Origin: Tyto alba
Lineage: Eukaryota > Chordata > Aves > Strigiformes > Tytonidae
Direction: 5' to 3'
Length of the DNA stretch: 64,000 bases
NCBI RefSeq assembly: GCF_018691265.1
Contig: NW_024881313.1
Location: 19,213,518 to 19,277,517 of the forward strand
Shown: in pieces, positions 1 through 13,100 of the stretch
Numbering within the stretch: position 1 is the first letter of the stretch
How the letters are laid out: every line of letters starts with the position of its first letter
Translations under genes and position numbers: made by a program
Notes under the pieces: model-generated
Databases searched by the model: none
What the model was told of the DNA's origin: nothing
Seen by the model: the letters and a program-made list of their open reading frames with translations, nothing else

Positions 1-375
1 TCTAGGGAGGAAATAATCTCCATCACAGGTAGATGGGAAGATAATTTTTAGCCCTCTGTGTTCTGTGACTGTAGCAGGCTAGAGAATCTGGGTCAATAAT
101 ATGATCTATACATTGTCCTCTGCTCATGAGTAGGTAAGATCATGAGCTGCAAGAAGCAGTTTCATGAACAAGCTGAACTGTAGAAACGTGTTCTCCATAT
201 CTTCTTTTACTTACTTACCCTGTTTGTATTTAGCTAAAAAACCTTCACCTTGGAGACTTCTACCTGTTCTTAGTTTTACAAAAATGTTGTCTTCACTGGA
301 ACGGATGAGTTGTGGTATCTGATTCCCACAAAATTTACCCAGCTGTTTAGCATTACTGCTGTTGCCATCATATAC

Positions 376-421
<46 letters not shown>

Positions 422-1007
422 CAAGTAATTTCCCCAGGACAAACATCTGCTTAGGGAATTATTACTGGGTACACAAAAGGTTAAATTATATTTCTGCTCA
501 GAGGAAGCCTGACAGGCATTTCAGAAACAAGCAAATCAGTGGAAAAACAGGAAGCCAGTAACTGAATACTGGTGGATTTTGAGGGGCTTACTCACCAAGA
601 GGGGTAAACTGCACTCCGTTTCAACTCTATTAAAAATATTCTAGTAATGTATGCAACAATTCAAATAGGAAATTTGGGATTAACAATAAAGTTATTGACA
701 CTGTTGTTCCTTTCCCCTTGTAATTTACTAAGAGAATGTACAAAACACAGCAAATCTAAAAGATATAGACAGATTCTTGTTTCAGTGGCCTAGACATAAA
801 TGCTTTTCTTACCAGCAGCTACACAGACACTGCTGCCTTACCTCTCACTGCCCTGTGATATGAAGGTAGCATGTCAGCAGGGAGCTTTCCTATTCTAGGT
901 CTGTTCTCTTATGAACATTTGAAGACCAGAGCCATGTGTTTTTCCTTGCCTGTGTACTCATCATACTCAGCTACCTCCTGTGGAGCAAAGCGTCACAGGG
1001 TACATAC
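1..1007 (-). other. CUBN: CUBN intron 25 (partial)
   Basis: AT-rich intronic DNA with no CUB-like reading frame. The only notable element is a 31-base A run at 379-409 followed by a second A run. Confidence 0.7.
379..420. repeat. Poly-A tract
   Basis: A uninterrupted run of 31 A (379-409), then GAG and eight more A. There is no retrogene or LINE body directly upstream, so its origin is unclear. It creates a spurious poly-Lys reading frame. Confidence 0.9.
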
Positions 1008-1189
1008 CGCAAGGTAATCAAAGTTGCACTCTGAGTGATACCCTAGATGGAACTGCTCAAACTGGATTTCGAATGGGGTTCCTCGGCTTCCTCTGAGCAA
1101 CCAGTAGCACTCTGAATTGTGGTAATATGGCATAGGGTAGTTGGGAGACATGAGGATACCAGAAGCTGTCATCAAAGTCCCACCACAAC
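1008..1189 (-). CDS. CUBN: CUBN exon 25: first half of CUB7 (last exon in the window)
   Basis: Residues 1168-1228. [20 protein letters not shown], then [13 protein letters not shown] and [18 protein letters not shown]. The usual calcium-site Glu before the xxHxxC motif is Gly. Acceptor CATTTTCAG|GT; donor GCG|GTATGT, phase 0. No further CUBN exon was recognised between here and position 1. Confidence 0.95.
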
Positions 1190-4100
1190 CTGAAAATGGC
1201 AAAGAAACCAAATCAACCTTTAACAACTAGAAGAGTAGAAAATTAGACATGATGTGTGAGATTCACACTACTGACCTCCCTCACATGCCCTGAACCTCCT
1301 TAGTGATGCCCCAAAAGTCTGCATTTAGCCAACAGTACTGTAAGCAGAAGAGAACCTGCAGCACCTAGAAATATTAACTATCTGATTTGAATAGTGATCC
1401 TCATAGATAGTTAATCTTCAAATAGAAACCTCTTCATTAAATTCTTGGTTACTGTTTTTCTAAACATACAAGAAAGTTTATGCTACATTATATCCTTCAC
1501 TGTGGAGAAGAAGCCCAAGGATCAAGAAAGTTGTATCCTTGACCTTAACAACATTAATATATGTTGCTATATAGTTAAATAGATTCTATAAGATGGGAAG
1601 CAAAAAAGAAGAGGCAGAAAAGGTGAGAAATTAAATACAAATAAAAGATCAAAAATGAGATGTGTAAAATGGTTCTATAATTGAATGCAGTCATTTTACC
1701 TGATGTTGTTCCATCCCACTCTGCTGAAAAACCCTGTCCTGTGCCAAATACGTCACTCAGAAACTTTATCCACAGCTTGTTACCATGAGAAATTATAACA
1801 GGAGGCAGGTCTGTACTACAGTATTTTCCAAGAGAAGGAGATGTTTCATAGCCTCCATCTCTAGAATGAAGAAGAAAAACCTTGGGTCAAAGAGGGAAAC
1901 CATGAGAAATGTTAACAAATCAAAAATCTTGGGATTCTTTCAGGCCTGGGAAAGATGAATCCTGGCTCTTCATCTTCCACAGCAATACAGCTACCAAACA
2001 CTGGAGGAGTCCCACTGCTTGCAGTAACAAGTCCTACTACAAGCAGCTGTTTGCTGGGTACATCCACTCTCTCATCTCAGCAGCCTGTCCAGAGCTGGCC
2101 ACACTTTTCTTGATGCAGCCCAGGAGACAGTTGGCTTCCCAGGCTGCGAGTGCACATTGCTGGCTCATGTCCAGCTTTTCATCCACCAGTACCCCCAAGT
2201 CCTTCTCCAAAGGGCTGCTCTCAATCCCTTCATCCCACAGCCTGTATCAATACTGGGGGTTGCTCCAATCTAGGTGCAGGATGTTGCACTTGGCCTTGTT
2301 GAACCTCATGAGGTTCACATTGGCCCACTTTTCAAGCTTACCCAGCTCCCCCTGGATGGTATTCAGTCCCTCAGGTGTGTCAACTGCACCACTCAGCTCA
2401 GTGTCATCTGCAAATTTGTTGAGGGTGCACTCAATCCCACTGTCTGTGTCACTGATGAAGATATTAAACAGTACTGGTCTCAGTACGGACCCCTGAGGGC
2501 CACCATTTGTCACTGATCTCCATCTGAACATTGAGCCTTTGACCACCACCCTCTGGATGTGAACATCCAATCAATCCCTCATCCACCAAACAGTCCACCC
2601 ATAAAATCCATCTCCAATTTAGAGAGAAGGATGTTGTGGGGGTCCATGTCGAAGGACTTACAGAATTCTAGATAGACAATATCCATAGCTCTTCTGTTGT
2701 TCACTGATCTAGTCACTCCATCATAGAAAGCCACTGGGTTGGTCAGACAGGACTTGCCCTTAGTGAAGCTGTGCTGGTTGTCTCAAATCACCTCCCTGCC
2801 CTCCATGTGCCTTAACACAGCTTCTAGGATCTGTTCCATGATCTTCCCAGGCACAGAGGTGAGTAGTTGGTAGTTCCCAGGGTCCTCCTTTCTACCCTTT
2901 TTAAAAATGGGTGCTGTGTTTCTTTTTTTCCAGTCCCCAGGGACTTCACCTGACTGCCACGACTTCTCAAATATCATGAAGAATATGTCACAAAACAGGC
3001 AATAAAACTCTTTGTTTCTGTACTGAGGAAAACAACCAGAATGCAGTGCATGGGAACACAGTCCACATACCCCACCTGCTCTGAGAACTGGAATTTACCA
3101 GGTGGGAAAGCTAACAATGGAGCGGGATGGGAGGAGGAAAATATAGCCTTTAAAGTTCTCTATTAAGTCCTTTTCCCACATTGAAAGCACAGGTATATAG
3201 TTAAAACTATAGCTTCTGAACATGTGGGTTTGGGCAACTTCCATGGTTATCAGTAATAAGGACAGGAAAAATAATTAGGCTTGCCTGATTTCTACATAAT
3301 CCTCTGTACAGGCTTTATTCCCTTCTAAGGTGAAGTTGGTGAAGCGCAGCACAATCTGTCTGTTTATTCCCACTGTGATGGTGTATATGCACTCCGTCCG
3401 GACAGGGTAGTTCTTGGGATAGTTTGGAGATGTTAGCACACCAGTTTCAGTACTGTAGTTGTGTGAGCATACTTTAAAATGAAAAGAAACAAATATTAAT
3501 TAATTTAATATGCATGCTAAATTAACAGGAAATTTCTGTTTCCAACAGACAGAGGAGCAAACATCCTATGCTCCTGTGCACTATAACTCTTCCCGGACAC
3601 ATCTTACTGCTGAATGTCATCACTATAAACTAAAACCAGAAGCCATCTCTTTCATGGGATTTCTTATATTTGAGTTGATTTGTTCAGATTTTACCAGAAC
3701 ACTGTGTCTGTAATAATAGTTAATGCAAGAGTAGTCTCAACTGCCTAAATTGACTTTGACCTAAAACCCAGGTAAGCAGAGAAAGGAAACTGAAAGGGAT
3801 GTCTTGATCAACACAAAAGGTAGGATTCCCAAATTTCTGAAAAGCAATGGTGGTGGAAACTGAAGGCAGTCTCTAGCTATGAGGAGGTGCTATATTGTTC
3901 TCAGGTATTGCCCATGATCAAACCTGGGAGATGGGGATTTTATATATGTCTACATTTATTTTCCCATTTTCTGGGCCATAAGTGACAATCAGTTGGAAAA
4001 TAGTATAATCCTTAGATTGTGAGAACAAAGCAGTTCTACTAAGGTCTTCTAAAACCAGCTACATCAGTTCTTCTGTGAGTATTGTAGAAGCATCTTGGTA

Positions 4101-7100
4101 TTATGAGCTGGAAAGAAGAAAATAGCGTGGACCTGAGCAATAATTGAAAAGCTCTTTCAGAAGCACATAAATAAGGACTAGGAATAAAAATATCTGCTAT
4201 ACAATGGTACATGAGACTTATTTCAGAGAAAACAATTATTGTGTATTTGTTGATCACAGTCTAAAAGTAAGGTTTGTGATCTGGCTGGAAAAAGGGCAAG
4301 AAGAAATGTGATTCATGTCAGGTGTTTTCAGTTGAAATAGGGAATCTTGCTGCCACTGCACAAGATAATGGTGACATGTCACCTGGAAAAATGTGGAAAA
4401 CCATGGTCCCTGATGTTCTGGAAATCAAATGAGAGTAAGAAAGACAGAGGTTGTAGAGATAGCAGGAAAATAGTAATTAGTGGGCAAGAAACACTAGAAG
4501 AGCTTTACTTGTTTATCTTAGCAAGTACGTGAGAAAAAAAGACAGAAATAAACATCAAGAAGCATGAAGAAAAATAGAATACACTCTCAATGACAGTACA
4601 AGCTCTGAAGTTAAAAACTGTTCATAAATACAGATACACAGAAATTAGGAGAAAGTTTTTTATCAGGAAGCGGGCTTTTAGAGCAATCATCCAACCAACA
4701 TAACAGCTGCAGAAAAGGGAAAAATGTCCACTGGTTTTTAAGATACCATTGGATTAATTTAATTAAGAAGGGAATCACATTATGTAGCTCTTGGAAAAAA
4801 AAAAAAAAAAAAACGGGGAGGCATAAAATTGTGGGCTGGGTTTGATGACCCAGAGACTTATTCTGTTCTTCCATTCCTCTGTTTCAGGTCCTACAGGTTG
4901 AAAATATGAGAAATATAAGTAGATATCTTAAATATTTCTTTTCATATAGGCAGGGTTAGACTAATTATAAAGCACAAATGAAAAAGCAAGCAAAATATTA
5001 TGGTTAACTTTATATTCATTTAAGCTGGTTGCCACAGATCCCAAACCTGTTTTCTAACACAGCACAGCTTAACACTTCAGTATGCATAATAATTTAGGCA
5101 GAAGGGATGAAATTACAGTTTAGGCCCTCCATGTCTAAGGTTGGTCATTTCCATGTCTGTTCTCTATCCATTCTAACTACTAAATCACTTTTGCTTTAAT
5201 GGTGTTTTTTTCATTCTTGGTCACCTGGAAGGCCTCTGTTGAAAATGTTTTCTGTGGGATGAATACCCCCAAAGCTATCTACCAGACTCATTTTCCTAGT
5301 TCATCACAAGGAGAACAAAGAAACATGACACAGAAACGGGCCAAAAATTTTCTGCCATTGGGTTATGCTTTGGTAGTGACAAGTCAAAGGTTTCATGCAC
5401 TAGTTTACCTAAAATCATCATCTATTAAAGTCTTTATCTAGAATTTTAGTAATTTGTGTGTTCCACCACAGATATGCTCTAATGTATGCATATAACAATC
5501 AGGATAGTCCTGGTCACCTTAAAAACTCTGTGCTTCTTTATAAATCCTTATAATGTCCTTGCTGTGCTGACTGCTCCTGTGGTATTTCATGATATGTAGG
5601 GCTTATCACCAAACCCCAGACCCTTAAGGCATATGATTTCTTGAGAAACCTGCTTGCCAGGTTAGAAATATGACACAGAAATGTGATCCAAGTTTTTCCT
5701 AACAGCTCATTACAGAAAAAGCAATAAAAAATTAAAATCAAAATATGTGTATATTTATTAGGTTACTTATTTTTAACTAATTATTTCCTCCTGATTTTGG
5801 AAGGGTAGGCACCTGATTCATGCATATTTAATGGTTAGAGCTGTTGCAATACTGCCATTCCTTATTCACTCAGAGGCTGAGACCATGAATACTAGCTTTC
5901 AGCCTCAAGAATATTAAATATTGATGTACTAGAGAAGGGCCCTTAGGGTAAAATTAGCAACATGGAAGCCAAAATATTTTTATCAGCCCTTTTAAGAACA
6001 ATTTCTACAGAGTTGTCCAGGTTCCCTCCCTCACCAAATTTTGCTTTCTTGGGAGTAATCCATACAGAAACTCATATCCCAAGTGTGCTATTTTAAACTG
6101 GATGCTGTATACTGATCCACACTTCACATAACAATCATCTTTATGAGCTAAGGAGGATAAATACAGAAGGTGGAACAGGGACTGCCTTAGAAATGTCAGA
6201 CTTCTGGCTACAGTGAAATAAATTCAAGTGAAGACTAAGCATATGCAGCTATGAGGACTAGGAAAAGCATAAATGAACGCATGTTTTTTGACAGCCAACT
6301 CTCTTCTGGTAATTGTATTCATTTGTTGTGCTCTACTTTCAGCAGGAGAGGTGGCGTGCCCCCTTTTCTCTTACCTTACTAACACAGCATTTGGGGGTGT
6401 GCTTGGGCGGTAATATTTCCTTCAGTGAAAACTGTTAGCAAAGTTAGCAGGAAAAAAAAGTACTTTGACTCCTTTGCCAAAGTTCATAATGCAGTCTAAC
6501 ACCACAATGTGATTATTATATGCATGGAAAAAATATAAATTCAGTTTAGTTTGAAGAGACTTATCGCAGCTCATGGAAAACAGAAGAAGGAGGCAATTGT
6601 CAAGGACAAACGCACATCTTGCTTTGCCAGTGTGTGAGGTTTTGAAAGCTATTCAATCTGCTTTCTGATTTTGGTACTGAATGTGTTTGCTCTTCTGAAA
6701 AAAATGCCATAAATGGCAGCAATCCACTGTAATAGCCAACAGCGGAGAAAAATGCCAGCTTTTGTACTACTCACTGACGCAATCATGCATACTGCAGAAA
6801 ATTATATCCATGTTTTTTTCCCATAAAGAGATATTCATCAGTTGCCACAGTTCTAATTAATCAAAAATAAAATGATAGTGTCGTATGTAAAATGGGAGTT
6901 TTCTTTTGATCTCATTCTACCAAAGGAAAACTAGGATCCCTAAAAACTTGATCTTTATGTAATACTATGCATGTTTAGACAGAAAAGGAAGAAACTATCA
7001 CATGAAGTATATGCCTCTCCAGAGGCAATGGAAAAGCACATCTGCACTTCAGGGCCTTCTGTTACTGCTGCTGGCAGATGCTAACAGGCTTGATTTTTAT

Positions 7101-10100
7101 CAAGAAGGTACAAAATGCCTGTAGCATTTCAGGCCCAAATTCCTTAGAAACACTGGGAACAACTGTTCAAAAAAAATCTGACTCTCTTCTGCCGATTTAC
7201 ATATAAACACACATACGATAGAGTCATATACACATATATAGGCACATATAGGCAGACTGATCAAACATAACCAAGTTGTCAGTTGCCAGCTGATTAAGCC
7301 TTTTTCCTGAGACTCAGGATGAGCTGAGCAGATGCCCAAGATGCATGCAGGAGTTCAGCTTTTTTTTCTGTCTTAGCTCAGCCTTGTTCAACCATGCCCT
7401 GTATCTCTGCACACACATACTTGTCAGACATTACTTGCCATTCTTGTCTTTGCTTGTTCAGCTGAAAAGCCAGGCAACATCCTCCTAATAATTACATGGT
7501 TCAGTCAGCAAGATGGGAACTTAGATCTCAACTTGTACTCAGCTATCAATAAAGAGGACACACAAATCTATATATTGCTTTCAGGTGCACTTTTAACTCC
7601 ATGGGTTCACAGATGTTTTTTCTTTCTTTCCTCATCCTTCTCAAGATCTGACTTCTCCAGTCAGTCATTGTCAGCTAACATACACCACACAATGAAGCTA
7701 TTTAAAACCAAGTTAGCCCTCTTGATAAATAATATCATTCATGATTCAGAATGATATGGAAGAAAAATCTTATCTTTCACCAAAGACAGAGAAAGACCAG
7801 GAATAAAAATTCTATCAGGAAGCAGTTGGCTAATAACCTTGTTAAGGTTAATGAAACAAACAAGGTTTAATGAAACAAACAAATGAAAAGAAAAAAAATC
7901 CCTCCAGCCCCAAGACCAAATTCAAAGTAAAACAAATAAATTTCCACCAACTTATGAAAAAGTTAAGGACAATAAAATAAGTGCATTGACTCTAGGGCTA
8001 TTCCTATTGGAAAATTGTGGCCTGGATCTTTCAAGACCCTGATCAACACTTCCAGGAAAGACTGAGCCCTTTCAAAGATTTTTCAATAATTTTACATAGG
8101 TTCTTTGTGGTGTGGCGAGCCACAATAGGCAAAAGAAAAGCCTAAAATCTATCATAACACTTATATGGCTGTTGAGACATTTGTCTATCTGTTACTTGAG
8201 ACCTGGACTCTAGGAAATATATCCAAATATTTCCTTGCTTTCCATGTGACTTTCCCCTTTAAAAGACAGAAAGATGGCCAAGAACTTAGCATCTGAGGTA
8301 CAGATAATTTAAGTGGGCAATATACATTTTAAACAATTAAGTATCATGTGGGCATATTTGACTGAAGGATTTCCATTTGTATTGCTGCTATATGAGTTAT
8401 TCACAGCTACTAGCTGGCAGACTGCTAAAACAATTGTTTGCACTTTATGGACCATGGCCATGGCTGTATCTTGTGGCATTCAAATATTTTTACAGGAAAT
8501 ATAGCTTTGCCATTATTTTCAGGCTACTTTTCAACTAATTAATATATCACAGATAAACCATGCTAAGAAAAACATTGTTTGCTAAGATACATGGAGAAGA
8601 AAATTAGTTTTGCTTTACATAAAAATATTTTTGTGATCTTACTTATCCTTTTTTTTTTTTCCTCCTATTTATACTTTTTGGGGGGATAATTTTGTTCATC
8701 TTTTCAATAGCTCATTCTTTGTAAAATAACTCCAGACAAAAGCCTATTGAAATGTCGAATATAAACCAGAACAGCTTTGACCAGTTCTGATACTGGTTAC
8801 ACTCTAGCTGGCTAAGAAAACATAGCTCAAAAATATGAAAGAATCTTACTGCACAAGAAAAATTATTAGAACCATATTTTCCTTAGCAGAAAAATTAAAA
8901 TGGGCAGCAGATGTAAAGAATAAAAAAAATCCATAGCTTTGGTAAATCTCTCAGATATGATTATGTTCAGCAGCTTGCTACCTTAGTGTAACTGGATATA
9001 CATAAGATGAATATCAGGCCTAAACATCTCACAGCGGGAAAAAACTAAACTTGGTGTGATTCCAGGGAAGTGGGGAGTTGCTTCTCACATCAAAGTCCAC
9101 ATACATACATGTGTTTGCCTTCTTTCGGGCCACAGAAGTTTGAAAACACTTTATTCTTAATAAAAATTTAGTGTTAGCAGTCCAGTATTTATTACAACAT
9201 TATAGTACTGCTCTGCTTGTGCTGGGACCAAAAGAAACAAGCCTCTGTAAAGAAAACAGATCGTGGTTTCAACTTCTCTATGAGTTTACTACTTTCAGTT
9301 TTTATAGTTATCTGATACTTTGCCATACTTATATAAACTATAGTGATTGAAATGAAAAAGCATTTATTCTAGAGATCATAGTTCTAGGTCTGAGTGAGAA
9401 TAAATTGAGAGTTAGCCCAGTTTAGCTGAAAACTAGTGAAGATATGTGTGTTAATTACAGGAAAAGAAAATCATACCTGTTGTTTAGAGTTTGGATGAAG
9501 ATATTATGTAGTTCTAATTTCACATAAACATTTTATGCACTTTCTAGTTGTTAATAGCATTGAAGAGAAAGCAGATTTGCATTTTTACGGCATAGTTTGA
9601 AACCCTCTCAGGGACAGTGTTGATGAAGTTTGACCATCACATGATGCACATAGCAGTGCTTTGGATGAAAGATGAGAAAATCCAATCACCATGATGATGA
9701 TAAAGGAGGGGAATATGGGAGGGAGGAGGCAGAGCAGTGAAGCTGGACAGCACTAACAAAACCAATAGAAACAGACAGATTGGATTACACAGAGACAGAA
9801 ATATAGATTTATGTTGAGTAAAGAATATTTTGATCTTGAACTGTGAGAAGAGTTGCTATAAGAACAATTAGAAAGGAATCAAATCCACCCATGAAACATT
9901 AATCTGAGGTAAAGTAAAAAAAAAAAAGCAACACATTAACAAGCAACAATCATACTTACAGAAGTTAGAGTTTTCAGCTGCAAAAACAGGGTCACAAAAG
10001 ACTTTCTTTATAAGGCTGATAACTTCACAATTTCCCACTAGTAATAATTCAGTTTTCAAACTACAGAGTCTTTCTTGGAAAGATTTTTAAAAGTAGAGCT

Positions 10101-13100
10101 TCATTTTTAGCCTATTATATTCTAACAAATATAAATATCTTCCTTGGAATAGGTCTCATTAAATCTTAATTGTTTTTACTGGCTTTTTTGGTTTCCATGT
10201 CAGATAACTCAAGTATGAATGAAGGCAGCTGAGAAAATAGATTATTTGGATTTGTAAATTATCTGGTAGTGAATAAAAACACAGTGGCAAAATCTGTACT
10301 GGTCTTGCTTACACACGTTTGAGAGATTAAATAATAGCCAATTTTTCCAAGTTGCCAACAGGAAAGCAGTTATTTTTCACAAGGTAGAAATTGGAAATTT
10401 TGCTGGTTTTAAATAGGTTCAAGAAACTCAAAAAATAGGAAAAATAAAATTATTAAAGAAACTAAGAGCGAATAATGAGCAGTCATTGGTAGTTTATGGC
10501 TGCATAGATGAGTACTATGAATTTCTGGTATTCAGCTAATAAATCTCTCATAGCTTGTACTCAAATACACAAACCACCTAGAAACTGGTTAATGATGGAT
10601 ACACAAATAACCCAGCTACAAATGTATTCTCATTTTTACTTTTTTTCATTGTCCCACTCTGCCTCTTCTGTGGTTTAATTCTGCTAGGCAGAACCTGTCT
10701 CTCTACCCACATAAATCCTTTTCTACTACAGATCTGTGTTTAGTAGTGAGAGGAGCAATAGCAAACTCCCATCTATTGGGTCTGTGAAACTGGTAGTTAC
10801 AGTCTTTCATCAAGAGGCTGCTTCTTCAAGTGCAGCTTGGTCACTGCTAAAATGCTCTTAGTGCTAGAGAGATGTGCAAACACTGGATCAGGTATGGTGG
10901 GTTCAGCACAGTTTGAAAACGCAGATGTGTCCACACCCTGGAAAGCCTTCAAATCAATTAGAATTCAGAGTAATTTCTCAGTTTTTGTCTGCTTTATAGT
11001 ACTAAGGGATTGAATGATCATTCTTCTCATCAGTAGTCTTTACCTCACTGATGTACGTCTTGACCCCTTAAAAGGACATACATAAATAACAGATTTAAGG
11101 CATAACAGGAGCCTTGAACTGTTCCGGAGACAGAAACATTGCACTCTCTCTTAATGAAAAAAGCAGCTTGTGCTTTCAGGTTGTTTTGCTGCTTCATCAA
11201 ACTTCATCCTATATGATCCTTCTCTTCTCATTGTCAATATTGCACCTTAATAAGGACTAAATTAATTTTTATGGCACGTGAGAGTCTGCCATTCAGCTGA
11301 GTTGTCCATGATTGCTAATCTTCTTAGGTCACACATGCTCAGCTCAGAACAGACAAAACAAATTCAGAAAATTCTTTTCCTAAATAATTCATGCAATTCT
11401 GCCATGTCAGCTCTTACTGTTTTTTTAAAGAAAAAAGCAGTGTTGCTTACTGAAATTGATTTCTGCTTTCCTAGGGACAGAAAGGCTTGTGAATAAAGCA
11501 GGATAAATAGGAAGGGGTAGAAAAGGCACCACGCAGAAAATAATATTTCTGTTTCTTGTAGTGGTTATTTACAGTGACAGCTGGAAACATTTAATTTGCA
11601 TAATGAACAGACTGAGATATTACCTTTTGATGCATCCAGGGAGATATAATTAGCTGAGAAACCCTCAGATGCAATTCTGTAATCAGTCACGAAGTACAAC
11701 ATCATCATGTTGCCACCACTAGTGAGAGATGGTGGAATTGATCTTCCACAGTACCTGCAGCAAAAAGATGCCTCAAGTTGAATGTCAGTACTTTATGAAC
11801 TGTCTGTATTACTGGAAGAGGATTCAGCTTTCTTAAGAAGTTTGAACAGCTACACATACACATGTCTCCTCTGGATGATACAGATCCCAGCCATATACCC
11901 TGTATCATAGGACTAAATAGCACACTACGTGTACAAGAGTACAAATGTAACTTGTGGGCCAAATTCAGAGAAGAAACTGTTCATCAAGTTGTAAAATCCT
12001 TACTGAAATTATTCTATGTTGTACCTACAGTGTATTCTGTTCTTTTGTAGGAGTCAGGGTGGCTAGCCAAAGACTAAAGTTGCAAAACACTCTCCATTAT
12101 AAGACTAATTTGCTCCTTGTTTTCCAAAATACTGTGATGTCAGCCAACTACTTTACAGTCTGTAGCTGCAGCTGGACACTGTTCCCAAGTAGTTCAGATG
12201 TTCTTGAATTCTAGGTTGGCAAGGAAACCCTGCGTATACCCCAATTGGAGAAGGGGAAAAAAAATAAAAGATTATTTCCTAAGATAAAATCGCATATCAG
12301 GAGAAAGTAAATACAAAATCCCGTAAAATTCAGATTTTGGTTTAGTTTTTGCTGAGATCCAAATGCACAATCTTTTCAGTAATCTTTCTTTCACTTCTGC
12401 AAGTGTTTCAAATCATGCTTTTCCTGGGAACAGATATATTAATGGTCTTGAACTCATTTCCCATAAACCATAATGTTAATGGAGACAGACAATGCCAGCT
12501 ATTGAAACCTGTCCTTAAAAAAGCTGTCCCTTTGACACGTTAGTTTCTCCCAGTATAATATTTATTAAATGTGCTTCTCATTCCATGGTCAAAGGAAGCA
12601 AGCTGCCTTTACTATCTTAGGCAGAGAAATTGCTGTTACTGTTTCTGTAATGCAGAGAAATTAATCTATACACAAAATTTAGGGAAGCAAATTGGATGTT
12701 GAGAGCAACAGAACTGTGCTTACTCTACAGTAATTCAGCTCTGCAGGCTAACAGACATGCTCACCTTCCCAACTTTTGCACAGTGCTGTTGTCATATATT
12801 TCAAGATAATTCTTTCTGCAACTGTAATCAAATGCCAAGTTAAATGAAGTGAATGTCAGGCGGATGAGGTAGCCAGGTTGAATGTTGATAATCCAGGTAC
12901 AGTTAATACCATGTGGGTAAATATCTGGATGGCCAGGACTTGTAATGATTCCTTCCGCTCCAGTGAGAGTCTCTCTACATCCTGTAGAGATTTAAAACAT
13001 CAGGTTAAATGATATATTCATAAAAAAGTTAAGCACTTCTAAAATTGCTTACTTTTCTTTCTGAAATTTCATGGTCTTTTTTTCAACTATGCATACTACG

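Noticed and set aside
310..561. Open frame with a poly-Lys run
   Set aside because: Produced by a 31-base A tract in an intron; no homology.
2247..2977. RT-like open frames
   Set aside because: Degenerate CR1 LINE coding, not a host gene; stops and frameshift present.
3285..3320. Alternative GT donor (TAT|GTAGAA) for CUBN exon 23
   Set aside because: Weak site and would break the frame into exon 24 and remove part of the conserved VEI-RDG link.
6531..6860. Possible conserved non-coding element in intron 22
   Set aside because: The text looks less repetitive than its surroundings, but nothing in a single sequence demonstrates conservation.
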